DNA of 52,500 nucleotides from Acidobacteriota bacterium. GTDB lineage: Bacteria > Acidobacteriota > Blastocatellia > HR10. A program made the translations under genes and the position numbers. Shown here in pieces: positions 1 through 9,156 of this stretch. Below the pieces are notes generated by a model, which worked only from the letters and a program-made list of their open reading frames with translations, did no database searches and was not told the origin of the DNA. Every line of letters starts with the position of its first letter. Within the stretch, counting starts at the first letter, position 1. The DNA lies in contig JAUQQC010000007.1 in assembly GCA_030550025.1 (NCBI GenBank), positions 1 through 52,500 of the forward strand. Direction: 5' to 3'.

Positions 1-1125
1 CAGCTCTGCGAAATCAAGCGTACCCGCGCCGGAGCGTTTGTCGCCGCCGGTCCAGCCGCCGCCATGCACGTAGAGCAACGCTGGGGTGGGAGTCATCCCC
101 CCACCCCTGCTCCCCTCTCCCTCAGAGAGGAGAGGAGCCGGGGGTGAGGGCGGACGATAGATGTCCATCTTGAGTTCGACCCCATCCATGACACAATACG
201 TGACGTCAGGCTCAGTGGGGCGGAGGGGCTGTTGAGCTGAGCGAGGGTCTACTCCCGGATTGGCCTTCTCCCACGCATGGACCGTGAAGTGAAAGACGTT
301 CACTCTATCAGCTCTCGCTGATGCGAGCGAGCGTTCTAGCGCCTCGCGCAGCACCTCGAACCACGCGTGATCTCCTCCCTGAGCGATGATCTGGCGCTTG
401 CGCGCGAACTCCTCCGGGTCATACATGCCCTCGGGCAAGAAGATGATCTTCCCGGTGGGGTCGTGCGCGGCAAAGGCCGAGAGATCGGTCTCGCTCGGGC
501 CGCCCGCCGGACGCCAGGGATTCACTCCTAAAAGCGATTGGTCGGTCGCTTGCGTCCGCGGATTCTTCCAGTCGCTATTGACTTCGAGTCCGGCGCAAGA
601 TGCCGCTTCCAGCAGTCCGGGATAGAGGTTGCCCCCGCTCCAGTAGCGAATGCGATTCTTCACGCCCGCTTGATGAATGAGCCCGATCTCCTGTTGCATC
701 ACGGCGCACCAAGTCTCGACGGGAAGCCTCTCCGGGTTCCTTCCGAGATGAGCGTCCTCGTGAAAGTGCAAGCCGATCTCGTGGCCGCGCGCCTCAAGAT
801 CGGCGAGAATGGCGTTGCCTCTCTCGGTCGCAACCTGTGTGAACGGCGATTGCGCCTGAACGGTCATGCGGCCGCCGTGGGCTTCGATGATCCTCGCCAC
901 GGTGAGAATGTCTTGCACGTGGCGCTCAAAGAGCGGGCCTTGGCGATAATCGGCTCCGCCACCGCCGTAGCCTTGCGCCGTTCGACCCAGCGGCTCGATA
1001 TGCATCCCGATGCTGAAAAGTAAGACGGGCTCGGCGCGACTCACTCCATGCGTGCCGACAATCGAGGCTCGTATCCCCAATAAGACCGCTGCCGCGAGAC
1101 AACCGGTCCGCATGAACGTGTTCAT
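1..1125 (-). CDS. Exported polysaccharide deacetylase-like / alpha-beta hydrolase fusion (C-terminus beyond window)
   Basis: An open minus-strand frame runs from ATG at 1125 off the left edge without a stop (375 codons visible). Residues 1-25 resemble a signal peptide. Residues about 35-290 look like a NodB/polysaccharide deacetylase-type barrel (motifs LFSIGMHIEPLG and GHEIGLHFHEDAHLG). After about residue 300 a second domain begins with VELKMDIYRP and reaches LLYVHGGGWTGGDKRSG, the HGGGW oxyanion-hole signature of HSL/BD-FAE-type esterases. The visible part therefore joins a carbohydrate deacetylase-like module to an esterase, suggesting removal of acyl groups from a polysaccharide outside the cytoplasm. 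The linker is encoded by an imperfect palindrome (97-150). The start is supported by GGGAGGAC about 6 bases upstream. Substrate is unknown; the catalytic Ser/His of the esterase lie outside the window. Confidence 0.72.
   Translation of the reverse strand, partial: MNTFMRTGCLAAAVLLGIRASIVGTHGVSRAEPVLLFSIGMHIEPLGRTAQGYGGGGADYRQGPLFERHVQDILTVARIIEAHGGRMTVQAQSPFTQVATERGNAILADLEARGHEIGLHFHEDAHLGRNPERLPVETWCAVMQQEIGLIHQAGVKNRIRYWSGGNLYPGLLEAASCAGLEVNSDWKNPRTQATDQSLLGVNPWRPAGGPSETDLSAFAAHDPTGKIIFLPEGMYDPEEFARKRQIIAQGGDHAWFEVLREALERSLASARADRVNVFHFTVHAWEKANPGVDPRSAQQPLRPTEPDVTYCVMDGVELKMDIYRPPSPPAPLLSEGEGSRGGGMTPTPALLYVHGGGWTGGDKRSGAGTLDFAEL
97..150. repeat. Imperfect palindrome inside a coding linker
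   Basis: The sequence reads as C-rich then G-rich arms (CCCCTGCTCCCCTCTCC then GGAGAGGAGCCGGGG) around CTCAGAGA. The reading frame of the deacetylase/esterase fusion passes through it uninterrupted, giving a Pro/Ser/Gly-rich linker. It resembles the pyrimidine/purine palindromes usually found between genes. Confidence 0.6.
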
Positions 1126-1151
1126 AAATGTCCTCCCTCGAAAATCATTTC

Positions 1152-1208
1152 CCAACCGATGAAAGGTTCCAACGGATCACTCATCAGTTCGCCCTTTTCA
1201 TCCACTGG
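1152..1208. repeat. Degenerate copy of a short palindromic repeat
   Basis: Begins CCAACCGATGAAAGG and ends CCTTTTCATCCACTGG, near inverted ends of about 15 bases. It has the same layout as the copies at 1240-1296 and 44072-44115 but is more diverged. It lies between two minus-strand genes. Confidence 0.45.
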
Positions 1209-1239
1209 TTCGGCATCATGACCAACTCCTCCAAAAATT

Positions 1240-1296
1240 CGCCTACGGATGAAAGGTTCTCAACGTACATCAGTGGCCACTTTTCATCGGCGGGCG
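1240..1296. repeat. Short palindromic repeat (MITE/REP-like), full copy
   Basis: Ends are CGCCTACGGATGAAA and its near-complement TTTTCATCGGCGGGCG, with an internal perfect palindrome AGTGGCCACT. The copy at 44072-44115 shares the ends and the AGTGGCC core. The repeat overlaps the 3' end of the neighbouring glycosidase gene and supplies its last codons (RPPMKSGH) and stop. Confidence 0.6.
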
Positions 1297-2373
1297 TCCT
1301 CTTTCTCCGGTCGCAGCCGCCTCGGAGACTGCCGGCCCAGATCCGAAATTCTGCTCGATGAATCGTTGGAACGCCGCGCCGGTTGGTCGGAGGCTGCCGT
1401 CACGATTGATGAGCCCGCGCGCTTTCGGTCCGTCCTGAGCGAACCAGACGGCGAGGGGCAAACCAAGCTCGACGATCTTGCTCATCACGGCCCAGGTCTG
1501 CGCGGGATCGTCGGTGAATTGTCCGACCTCATTGGTCAGTACGGGCAGTCCGGTTTGCTCATGAAGATAGGCGACAGCTTCTTCGAGCGCTCCCGGATCG
1601 GCGATGTACCAGTGGAAATTCACATAGTCCACTCCCGCTGTTTTGTAGGCCGCGAGCAGTCGTTTCCCCTTCTCCACCTGCTCTCGCGCTCTCGGCGTCT
1701 CCAGCATGCGTTGCTCCTCAGGAGTGAAAACTCGCGCCCGGAAATCCTCCGCCCGGGCGTGATCCCCGATCTCTCGATAGTGGTTGTAAACGAGCAAGGC
1801 CACGAGCGTGCTGACGAGTCCTCCGTTGGCGCAGACGAGACCCTTTTGATGAGCAACCTCACAGGCGGCCTGAAGCTCCATCCCATACTGCTCGGGCGTG
1901 CCGGTATAAAAGAGTGTGGAATTCTCTTCATTCTCGACGACCAACAGGTGGGGACGATACCGATCCAGAACACCGGCGAGAGTCCTTCGATACGCCTGCA
2001 GATCGCGTGGCGGCGACGTGGGCGCCAGGCCGCCGTTGTTGCGCACGGTGAGAACGAGCTTCAATCCGGCGTCGAGAATGGCATCGCACGGGACGCAGGT
2101 TCCCTTCCAACGGTCGAGAAAGAGCGATTCGGGGCGGAAATAGACAACCCCGAGCTTCCGCGCCAGCTCCATCCGGAAAGAAAGCGGCAGAGGTCCCGTG
2201 AGCATAATCCCGAAAGGGTTCTGCTCCCTCACGGTCTCGGCGAGGGCGGCCGCGTTCCGCAGAGGCGGTGATGTCTCTCCGCGCATCGGGCTCCCGATGA
2301 GAAACAGAAGCAGGACCCCCGAAACGATCTTCCCTGTCACGGCGTTGCGCTTACTGAAACCTTTCATCGTCAC
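1270..2373 (-). CDS. Exported TIM-barrel glycoside hydrolase-like protein
   Basis: This 367-residue protein has a lysine/arginine start followed by a hydrophobic signal segment (residues about 15-32). The rest is a single barrel-like domain resembling clan GH-A glycosidases. It contains VVENEEN (Glu147-Glu150), placed like an acid/base at a strand end, and LTNEVGQ (Glu282), placed like a nucleophile. FHWYIADP and LPLAVWFAQDG lie at further strand ends. The assignment rests on fold-like features, so the exact GH family and substrate are not assigned. Start could be the ATG at 2373 or at 2367. The final eight residues and stop are encoded by a palindromic repeat, so the original C-terminus may have been altered. 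It sits upstream of the deacetylase/esterase gene on the same strand, suggesting joint action on a polysaccharide. Confidence 0.6.
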   Translation of the reverse strand: MTMKGFSKRNAVTGKIVSGVLLLFLIGSPMRGETSPPLRNAAALAETVREQNPFGIMLTGPLPLSFRMELARKLGVVYFRPESLFLDRWKGTCVPCDAILDAGLKLVLTVRNNGGLAPTSPPRDLQAYRRTLAGVLDRYRPHLLVVENEENSTLFYTGTPEQYGMELQAACEVAHQKGLVCANGGLVSTLVALLVYNHYREIGDHARAEDFRARVFTPEEQRMLETPRAREQVEKGKRLLAAYKTAGVDYVNFHWYIADPGALEEAVAYLHEQTGLPVLTNEVGQFTDDPAQTWAVMSKIVELGLPLAVWFAQDGPKARGLINRDGSLRPTGAAFQRFIEQNFGSGPAVSEAAATGERGRPPMKSGH

Positions 2374-2755
2374 CTCCGAAAACGTCGCTCACGCTTTCCG
2401 AGCGTGCCGCGCGCCTGCTGATGCGGCGCACGCACAAAGGCGATGCTAGAGGCAGGCGCGTGTCAGCAGGCTGCAAAGTCCACGCTCTATTTTCTCAAAG
2501 ACCGCTCAGAATCAACACGGACACGCATCGTCCCAATGCCCATGGCCTGACGTCTTTCGATCAAAGCACCTCGTCGAAATTTGAGACGCGCTCCACCGAG
2601 CGTGAGTTTGAAAAATTCCCACGCCTTCTCCATTCGGAAGGGAAGCCGATACGACCTGCACCGCCGCCGATAATGCTCTGTTTGCCGGAGGGTCATCGCT
2701 TCACATCCGCGGCGGCGCGACGTTGAAAAGCCTGCGGCGCACTGGTGGAGGGCGC
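2374..2755. other. Intergenic stretch with one inverted repeat
   Basis: No credible gene is seen. It contains a perfect 9-base inverted repeat, GCCTGCTGA at 2413-2421 and TCAGCAGGC at 2463-2471. The short open frames on either strand here have no recognisable protein features. Confidence 0.5.
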
Positions 2756-2973
2756 ATGTTCAAAGAGCGTTTTCGGGTCAAGAGCGTTGATTCGATCCTC
2801 CGCGAGAGCGAGAAGCCGGAGTATTCGCTCAAACGGGCGCTCACGGCTATTGATCTGACGGCGCTGGGCGTGGGGCTATCATCGGCGCGGGAATTTTCGC
2901 CCTGACGGGCACAGCGGCTGCCAGCTTGGTGGCAGAGGAGCTCAATATTCGGTCACTCGTTCCATCAATGTGA
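2756..2973 (+). pseudogene. Amino-acid permease (APC family) N-terminal remnant, frameshifted
   Basis: From ATG 2756 the frame reads MFKERFRVKSVDSILRES and continues to ALTAIDLTALGVG, the conserved N-terminus of cationic amino-acid/APC transporters. At the G run 2872-2875 the frame is lost. One base over, the expected continuation AIIGAGIFALTGTAAASLVA follows exactly, which means one G is missing. The restored frame then meets TGA at 2971-2973. The rest of the expected 12-helix transporter is gone, so this is a decayed remnant rather than a functional gene. Confidence 0.8.
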
Positions 2974-3072
2974 GGCGGGGATGGGGGACGTGTGCCCCCT
3001 CAACGAAGCTTTGCGCATTGTCTCGCACAAACGGCAAAATATCTTCCGAGACGTCACACGACGAGAGCAGCC

Positions 3073-4458
3073 ATGACCTATCTGTCCGAAGACACGATCG
3101 TGGCGATCTCGACGCCACCCGGACGCAGCGGCATCGGCATCGTCCGCTTGAGTGGTCCGGCGGCGCGAGAGATCGCCCGTAGGATCTTCCGTCCCAAGGC
3201 CGAAGGCGCCGATCTCGCACCACGTCGGGCGACCTTCGGCGAGATTCGCGATCCCGATACGGGAGACCTCGTGGATGAGGCCGTCGTCACCTTCTTCCCG
3301 GGGCCGCATAGTTACACGGGAGAAGACGTCGTTGAACTGAGCTGTCACGGAAGCCCCGTTGTGCTGCGACGGGTCTTGGACCTTGCGCTCGAACATGGGG
3401 CGCGCGCCGCCGGACCGGGAGAGTTCACCTTGCGCGCTTTCCTCAACGGGCGCATAGACCTCGTTCAAGCCGAAGCGATCCGTGACCTCATCGAGGCGCA
3501 AACCGTCACACAAGCTCGCGTCGCTCTGCGACAGATGCAGGGGAGCCTCTCTCGACGCCTGCAGCCAATCCGACAATCGCTCGTGGACGCGATCGTGCAG
3601 ATGGAGACGGCCGTCGAATTCGTCGAGGAGGATATCCTGACCGAGAGCCGCTCCTCCCTCATCGCACGACTCGATGGCATGATCGCTGAGCTTGAGACGA
3701 TCGCCGCACAATACCGCACCGGACGCATCGTCCGCGAAGGGATCCACGTCGCCATCGTGGGGAAGCCGAACGTGGGGAAGTCGAGCCTCTTCAATCGGCT
3801 CCTAGAACGCGAGCGCGCCATCGTGACCGAGATCCCAGGGACGACGCGTGATATGCTCATCGAGACCGCTTCGATCGAAGGCGTCCCCGTGCATCTCGTA
3901 GATACAGCGGGCTTGCGCGAAGCGAGCGATCGGGTGGAGCGCTTGGGGATCGAACGCAGTCGAGAGGCCATCGCCGATGCCGATCTCGTGCTCGTCGTCC
4001 TAGATGGCTCGCAGCCGCTCGATGAGGACGATCGCACGGTCCTCGATGCCACCCGCTCAGTGCCGCGCCTCCTTGTGATCAATAAGCACGACCTCCCCGA
4101 ACGACTCGACCCGGCGGCGATTCAAGCGCTTCAGGAGCCTGCTCCCCTCTGCCGCGTCTCCGCTCTGACGGGTCAAGGCCTGGACGAACTTCGACGACGG
4201 ATCCTGGAGATCCTCACCGCCGGTAGCGCGTTCCAACCCGAGGATGTTATACTCACCAATGCGCGTCACCATCGGTTGATCCTCGCCGCGCGCGACGCCA
4301 TCGTTCAGGCGCGCCGCGCGCTGGATGAGGGCTATTCGGAAGAGGTCGCGCTTGTGGGGCTACATGACGCGCTTCGTTGCTTGGGAGAGCTTACGGGCGA
4401 GGTGACCATCGAGGACATCTTGAACCAAATCTTCTCGACCTTCTGCATCGGAAAATGA
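3073..4458 (+). CDS. mnmE: tRNA modification GTPase MnmE
   Basis: A 461-residue protein of normal family length. With MnmG it makes the 5-carboxymethylaminomethyl group on wobble uridine 34 of certain tRNAs. The N-terminal formyl-THF-binding domain starts [20 protein letters not shown]. The G domain carries GKPNVGKSS (about residue 230), GTTRD, DTAGLR and NKHD, and the protein ends with the family motif CIGK containing the essential cysteine. The ATG at 3073 is chosen because homologous sequence begins there; the frame stays open further upstream without support. The stop overlaps the mnmG start (ATGA), so the two partner proteins are translationally coupled. Confidence 0.95.
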   Translation: MTYLSEDTIVAISTPPGRSGIGIVRLSGPAAREIARRIFRPKAEGADLAPRRATFGEIRDPDTGDLVDEAVVTFFPGPHSYTGEDVVELSCHGSPVVLRRVLDLALEHGARAAGPGEFTLRAFLNGRIDLVQAEAIRDLIEAQTVTQARVALRQMQGSLSRRLQPIRQSLVDAIVQMETAVEFVEEDILTESRSSLIARLDGMIAELETIAAQYRTGRIVREGIHVAIVGKPNVGKSSLFNRLLERERAIVTEIPGTTRDMLIETASIEGVPVHLVDTAGLREASDRVERLGIERSREAIADADLVLVVLDGSQPLDEDDRTVLDATRSVPRLLVINKHDLPERLDPAAIQALQEPAPLCRVSALTGQGLDELRRRILEILTAGSAFQPEDVILTNARHHRLILAARDAIVQARRALDEGYSEEVALVGLHDALRCLGELTGEVTIEDILNQIFSTFCIGK

Positions 4459-6356
4459 ATGCGGTGAACTTCGACGATCGGTTCGATGTGATCGTCGTCG
4501 GCGGTGGACACGCCGGCTGCGAAGCGGCTCACGCGGCCGCGCGCATGGGTTGCCGAACGGCTCTGATCACGCTCTCGGCCGAGTTGATCGCTCAAATGTC
4601 CTGTAATCCGGCCATCGGCGGCATCGCCAAAGGCCATCTCGTGCGCGAGATCGACGCTCTCGGGGGCCTCATGGGTGTGGTCACCGATCGCATCGGGATC
4701 CACTTCCGCGTCCTCAATCGTAGCCGTGGACCCGCCGTCCAATCCCCGCGCGCCCAATGCGACCGCACCGTCTATCGTCGGGAAATGCAGCGGCATCTTC
4801 GAGAAACGCCCGGTCTCTCGATCCTCGAGGGCGAAGTCGCCGATCTCATTACCGATGGGCGTGAAGTATACGGCGTTCGTTTGGCCGATGGACGGGCTTT
4901 GGCCGCTCGCGCCGTCGTGCTCACGACCGGAACGTTCCTGCGTGGCCTCATCCATATCGGACGATTGACATTTCCAGCCGGGCGCTTGAGCGAAAAACCG
5001 TCGCTACAACTGGCCGACACCCTTCGCCGCATCGGCTTCCGCATCGGACGCTTGAAGACGGGAACCCCACCGCGCCTCGATGGCCGAACCATCGACTTCT
5101 CCCAAGCCGAACGCCAGCCAAGCGACGATCCCCCGCAACCGTTCTCGTTCACCACGCGCACCATCAAGCAGCCACTCATTGACTGCTTCATCGTTTACAC
5201 GACTCCGAAATCGCACGAGGTCATTCGCCGAAATCTCCAAAAGTCCGCCCTCTATAGCGGACAAATCCAAGGCATCGGCCCGCGCTATTGCCCGTCCATC
5301 GAGGACAAAATCGTCAAATTCCCCGATAAGGAACGGCACCAGATCTTCCTCGAGCCCGAAGGTTACTACACCGACGAGGTCTATCCGAATGGCATCTCCT
5401 CCAGCATGCCCGTCGAGGTACAACTGGAATTCGTGCGGACGATCCCCGGACTGGAACGCGCGAAGTTCATCCGCCCGGCTTACGCCATCGAGTATGACTT
5501 CGTGGATCCAACCGAACTTCACCCTTGGTTGGAGACCAAGCGCATCCGAGGCCTCTTCCATGCCGGCCAGATCAACGGGACGACTGGATACGAAGAAGCA
5601 GCCGCTCAAGGCATTATGGCCGGGATCAATGCCGCCCTACGCGTTCGGGGCGAAGACCCTCTGGTACTTGGCCGTTCCCAAGCTTACATCGGCATCCTCA
5701 TTGACGATCTAGTGACAAAGGGAGTGGACGAGCCATACCGTATGTTCACATCACGAGCAGAATTACGTCTGCTCCTTCGACATGACAATGCAGATATGCG
5801 ACTCACCGAAATCGGCTATCACATAGGAATGATAAGCAAAGATCGCTACGCTGAATTTTCAAAGAAACGAGAAAATATAAAAACGATCAAGCACCACTTC
5901 TGGAATACGAAGATCAAAGGTGATACTCCGGGCTTTGAACGTTTTCGTGAGGCGACGGGGATTCAACTGAATGAGCCGACGCTTTTGGCGAAGCTCGTCT
6001 GTCGTCCTGAAGTTGAAGTCGAGCACGTCGCGATTCTTTTGCCTGAGGCGTTGCGGAAGGGCGTAGATTGGGAGGAGCTTCGGGTTGCGGTGAACGATTT
6101 GAAGTATGCGGGGTACATCGAGAGCCAGCAGCAGTTGGCGGAGAAGCTCGAACGGATGGAGACGCGGGTGATCCCCGAGGATTTGGATTTTGGTCAGATC
6201 TCGGGGCTCTCACGGGAGATCGTGGAGAAGCTGACGCGGATTCGGCCTCGGACACTTGGACAGGCACGTCGGATTCCGGGCATGACGCCAGCGGCTCTGG
6301 CGCTTTTGAATATTCATCTCGAATTACGGTCCCGGTGTGAGCGAGCCCGCGCGTGA
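4455..6356 (+). CDS. mnmG: tRNA uridine-5-carboxymethylaminomethyl synthase MnmG (GidA)
   Basis: This 633-residue FAD protein is the partner of MnmE in wobble-uridine modification. FAD-binding [12 protein letters not shown] is near residue 13, followed by the family motifs [14 protein letters not shown] and TGTFLRG, and [16 protein letters not shown] near residue 380. The ATG overlaps the mnmE stop, and the gene overlaps rsmG by 20 bases. Base composition changes inside the gene. The first 1.25 kb has C-rich coding, about 5710-5930 is clearly AT-richer, and the rest is G-rich like rsmG. The protein stays intact through these changes, so this looks like a mosaic allele rather than an error. 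Confidence 0.95.
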   Translation: MNAVNFDDRFDVIVVGGGHAGCEAAHAAARMGCRTALITLSAELIAQMSCNPAIGGIAKGHLVREIDALGGLMGVVTDRIGIHFRVLNRSRGPAVQSPRAQCDRTVYRREMQRHLRETPGLSILEGEVADLITDGREVYGVRLADGRALAARAVVLTTGTFLRGLIHIGRLTFPAGRLSEKPSLQLADTLRRIGFRIGRLKTGTPPRLDGRTIDFSQAERQPSDDPPQPFSFTTRTIKQPLIDCFIVYTTPKSHEVIRRNLQKSALYSGQIQGIGPRYCPSIEDKIVKFPDKERHQIFLEPEGYYTDEVYPNGISSSMPVEVQLEFVRTIPGLERAKFIRPAYAIEYDFVDPTELHPWLETKRIRGLFHAGQINGTTGYEEAAAQGIMAGINAALRVRGEDPLVLGRSQAYIGILIDDLVTKGVDEPYRMFTSRAELRLLLRHDNADMRLTEIGYHIGMISKDRYAEFSKKRENIKTIKHHFWNTKIKGDTPGFERFREATGIQLNEPTLLAKLVCRPEVEVEHVAILLPEALRKGVDWEELRVAVNDLKYAGYIESQQQLAEKLERMETRVIPEDLDFGQISGLSREIVEKLTRIRPRTLGQARRIPGMTPAALALLNIHLELRSRCERARA

Positions 6357-6984
6357 ACGGGAAGAGTTTTGCGCGCACGTGAGGGCGTGGGCGGAACGGT
6401 TTGGCCTCTCCCTTCCGGAAGCACTCTGTCGCAAACTCGGTGAGCACTACGAGCTTCTGCTTCGTTGGAACGAACGAATCAACCTCACGCGGATCATCGA
6501 GCCCGAGGAGGCGGCTCGATTTCACTATGTGGAATCGCTATATGTCGGAGAACTTTTGCTCCCTTCGGTTCGACGGATTGCTGATGTGGGATCAGGAGGG
6601 GGATTTCCGGGGATCCCCTTAGCCATGGCACGGCCGGACGTTGAAGTGGTCTTGATCGAGAAGGATCGAAAGCGCGCCGTTTTCCTTGCGGAGGCGGTCC
6701 GCCGACTCGGTCTTGAGAACGTCGAGGTCGTTCACAAACGGTTTGAGGCCTACGACCGTCGGGACTTCGATGTGCTTCTTTGTCGGGCGCTCGAGCGCAT
6801 GGTGGAGCGGGTCCCTGAACTTCTGGCTTTCGCCGAAGGATGTCGGCAAGTCCTCCTTCTTGGTGGGAACGATCTGGAGCGGGCCGTTGCCCGTCATGTC
6901 GGCTCCGGATGGGTTTGGCGCTCTCTCCCTATCCCCTACGCGCACCAGCGACGGGTGCTCCTTCTTGAGCGGTTGGCCCGTTGA
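6337..6984 (+). CDS. rsmG: 16S rRNA (guanine527-N7)-methyltransferase RsmG
   Basis: A 215-residue SAM-dependent methyltransferase of the GidB family that modifies G527 of 16S rRNA. The SAM-binding motif [14 protein letters not shown] is followed by an acidic strand end ([14 protein letters not shown]) and by RALERM. Translation appears to start at GTG 6337 inside the end of mnmG, giving a 20-base overlap. The gene order mnmE-mnmG-rsmG-parA-parB is a well-known origin-proximal arrangement. Confidence 0.93.
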   Translation: MSEPAREREEFCAHVRAWAERFGLSLPEALCRKLGEHYELLLRWNERINLTRIIEPEEAARFHYVESLYVGELLLPSVRRIADVGSGGGFPGIPLAMARPDVEVVLIEKDRKRAVFLAEAVRRLGLENVEVVHKRFEAYDRRDFDVLLCRALERMVERVPELLAFAEGCRQVLLLGGNDLERAVARHVGSGWVWRSLPIPYAHQRRVLLLERLAR

Positions 6985-6987
6985 GAA

Positions 6988-7001
6988 GTTCCACGTGGAA
7001 C
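6988..7001. promoter_or_regulatory. parS: parS centromere site 1
   Basis: Perfect 14-base palindrome GTTCCACGTGGAAC, the core of the conserved bacterial parS consensus bound by ParB. It lies just after the rsmG stop and before parA. Confidence 0.92.
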
Positions 7002-7015
7002 GACGCTCGGTTGGC

Positions 7016-7029
7016 GTTCCACGTGGAAC
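7016..7029. promoter_or_regulatory. parS: parS centromere site 2
   Basis: Second perfect copy of GTTCCACGTGGAAC, with centres 28 bases apart, so both copies face nearly the same side of the helix after rather under three turns. ParB bound here may also repress the parA promoter. Confidence 0.92.
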
Positions 7030-7085
7030 GGAAAATTCGGCTTTTCAACTTCGCCATTTTGTGCTATCTTCACGCCGACGTGACG

Positions 7086-7871
7086 ATGGGTCGCACGATC
7101 GCCATCGCGAACCAAAAGGGAGGCGTGGGCAAGACCACGACGGCCGTCAACCTCTCAGCTGCGCTCGCTGCTTTGGACCGGCGCGTGCTGCTTGTGGATT
7201 TCGATCCGCAAGCTAACGCCACCTCAGGGCTCGGACTCCGACGAGGCGCCATTCGGAAATCGGTCTACCACGCCCTCATCTTCGGCGAGCCGATCTCGAG
7301 TCTCATCCACCCGACCGAGATCGCCACGCTCTGGCTCGTGCCGTCGGAACGCAATCTCACCGGTGCCGAGGTCGAGCTCGTGGATATGGAACGGCGCGAA
7401 TACCGCCTCCGCGATGCCCTTGATCCCATCCGAGACCAGTACGACTTCATCTTCATTGACTGCCCGCCCTCGCTCGGACTCCTCACGCTCAACGCGCTGA
7501 CGGCCGCCGATTCGGTGCTCGTGCCCATCCAGTGCGAATATTACGCTCTGGAAGGCGTCTCCGAGCTGTGGGATACGCTCGTCCGCATCCGGCGACAATT
7601 CAACCCCCGCCTTCAGATCGAGGGGTTCCTCCTCACCATGCACGACGAACGGACGAACCTCTCGCATCAGGTCATGGCCGATCTCAGGGATTTCCTTGGC
7701 TCGCAGGTCTTTCAGACGGTCATCCCGCGCAACGTGCGCCTGGCCGAAGCTCCGAGTCACGGCAAGCCCATCATCCTCTACGATGATCGCTCCCGTGGAG
7801 CGGAGAGCTATCGAACTCTCGCCCTGGAGGTTCTCAACCATGACGCGAAAGGCACTCGGCAGAGGACTTGA
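7086..7871 (+). CDS. parA: Chromosome partitioning ATPase ParA (Soj)
   Basis: A 261-residue Walker-type ATPase that drives origin segregation together with ParB-parS. It shows the deviant Walker A motif KGGVGKTTTAVNLSAALA near residue 10, VLLVDFDPQANAT, and IFIDCPPSLGLLTLNAL. ATG 7086 is chosen because homologous sequence starts there, although GTG at 7080 is in frame and possible. Upstream frame extension would run through both parS sites. The 3' end overlaps parB by 32 bases. Confidence 0.93.
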   Translation: MGRTIAIANQKGGVGKTTTAVNLSAALAALDRRVLLVDFDPQANATSGLGLRRGAIRKSVYHALIFGEPISSLIHPTEIATLWLVPSERNLTGAEVELVDMERREYRLRDALDPIRDQYDFIFIDCPPSLGLLTLNALTAADSVLVPIQCEYYALEGVSELWDTLVRIRRQFNPRLQIEGFLLTMHDERTNLSHQVMADLRDFLGSQVFQTVIPRNVRLAEAPSHGKPIILYDDRSRGAESYRTLALEVLNHDAKGTRQRT

Positions 7872-8697
7872 AGCGCTCCTTGGTGAGACGACCGCAGCAG
7901 AGCAGATCACCGAGCTAGACCTTGATCTCATTGATCCGAACCCACATCAGCCCCGCACGCGCTATGACGAAAATCGCCTGCGCGAATTGGCCGATTCGAT
8001 TCGCGCTCATGGCCTCGTGCAGCCGATCGTAGTGCGCCGTCGTGGCCTCCGCTACGAGATCATCGCCGGAGAACGCCGATGGCGAGCAGCTCAGTTGGCT
8101 GGATTGCTGAAAGTCCCGGCCGTCGTCCGCGATGTGCCCGATGAACAGGTGCTGGAACTCTCGCTCATCGAGAATATTCAACGCGAGGATCTCAATCCCA
8201 TCGAAGAAGCACAAGCCTATCAACGGCTCATCGAACAACTCGGCCTGACACAGGAAGAGATCGCTCGTCGCGTCGGTCGCGATCGCACCTCGATTGCCAA
8301 CTCGTTGAGATTGCTCCGCCTTCCCAGCGAAGTCCAAGCCCTGATCCAGGAAAGGAGGATCTCCTTCGGACATGCGAAAGCCCTTCTTGGGCTTTCTTCG
8401 GCTGAAGCGCAAAAGCAACTGGCTCAAGAGATCATCGCTCGGGGGCTCTCCGTGCGTGAAACCGAAGCCGCCGTGCGACGCCGGAACGCCGCGCTATCGC
8501 ACCCCACGCGGAGAGAGCGCGCGCTGTCGGATCCGCATCTTCGTGCGGCCGCCGAACGGCTCAGCCGATACCTGGGAACCAAGGTGCGGATCATCCCAGG
8601 AGCGATCGGAGGGAAGATCGAGATCGAATACTACTCGACCGCCGATCTCGAACGCCTCTATACGCTCATCCTTCGGAAAGGAGACGCCGCCGTATGA
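7840..8697 (+). CDS. parB: Chromosome partitioning protein ParB (Spo0J)
   Basis: A 285-residue parS-binding CTPase-type partition protein. It begins MTRKALGRGLEALLG, the typical ParA-interacting N-terminus. It then has PNPHQPRT, the ParB box GERRWRAAQ, a helix-turn-helix (TQEEIARRVGRDRTSIANSL) and a C-terminal dimerisation region ending near VRIIPGAIGGKIEIEYYS. It overlaps parA upstream and its stop overlaps the bactofilin start (ATGA at 8694-8697), so parA, parB and the bactofilin form one tight operon next to their parS sites. Confidence 0.94.
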   Translation: MTRKALGRGLEALLGETTAAEQITELDLDLIDPNPHQPRTRYDENRLRELADSIRAHGLVQPIVVRRRGLRYEIIAGERRWRAAQLAGLLKVPAVVRDVPDEQVLELSLIENIQREDLNPIEEAQAYQRLIEQLGLTQEEIARRVGRDRTSIANSLRLLRLPSEVQALIQERRISFGHAKALLGLSSAEAQKQLAQEIIARGLSVRETEAAVRRRNAALSHPTRRERALSDPHLRAAAERLSRYLGTKVRIIPGAIGGKIEIEYYSTADLERLYTLILRKGDAAV

Positions 8698-9098
8698 GAT
8701 TCCGAAAAGAGCCTGCTGTGGAAGTCCGTGGATTCCTCGATGAAGGGACGGAGGTCATCGGCGATCTGAGGTTCTCTGATGTCCTACATCTGCATGGGCA
8801 TATCAAGGGAAAGGTGGTCTCCGACGGAGAGCTCGTCGTCGGCGAGAAGGGCATCATCGAGGGAGACGTCGAAGTCGGTATCCTCACTCTCGGTGGAACG
8901 CTCATCGGCAACGTCATCGCCAAGAAGAAGGCGCACTTCCTCAATACGGCTCGCATACGAGGTGATGTCTCAACGCCCATCCTTCGCGTAGATGAAGGCG
9001 CCGAATGGGAGGGAAGCATCACGACCCTTGCGGAGACGCGGGAGAAGCCCCATGAACACGTAGCCCGCGCTGCCGGAGAGGTCGAAACTGTGCGATAG
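8694..9098 (+). CDS. Bactofilin (polymer-forming cytoskeletal protein)
   Basis: A 134-residue bactofilin (DUF583 family). The centre shows the repeated right-handed beta-helix pattern with alternating hydrophobic and glycine positions (GDLRFSDVLHLHGHIKGKV, GEKGIIEGDVEVGILTLGG). Short charged tails flank it, and there is no membrane segment. Bactofilins assemble into non-nucleotide filaments that position cell-envelope or chromosome factors. Translational coupling to parB and the nearby parS sites suggest that it scaffolds the ParABS system, as bactofilins do in Myxococcus xanthus; that role is inferred from context only. Confidence 0.88.
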   Translation: MRFRKEPAVEVRGFLDEGTEVIGDLRFSDVLHLHGHIKGKVVSDGELVVGEKGIIEGDVEVGILTLGGTLIGNVIAKKKAHFLNTARIRGDVSTPILRVDEGAEWEGSITTLAETREKPHEHVARAAGEVETVR

Positions 9099-9156
9099 CA
9101 GCTTGACGAGCGGCGTTTTCCCAATTCACAATGGGAGAGATCTGAAAGGGGAGGGA

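Noticed and set aside
538-1023. Plus-strand open frame at the left edge
   Set aside because: Antisense to the deacetylase/esterase gene, which has a signal peptide, conserved motifs and continues past the window edge.
1141-1296. CRISPR array
   Set aside because: The two similar units are imperfect palindromes without regular spacers, and no cas genes are nearby.
1249-2271. Plus-strand open frame of 340 codons
   Set aside because: Antisense to the glycosidase-like gene with signal peptide; the translation shows no domain.
2487-2696. Minus-strand 69-codon ORF between the glycosidase and permease remnant
   Set aside because: No ribosome-binding site, no recognisable features, and strongly basic composition typical of chance frames.
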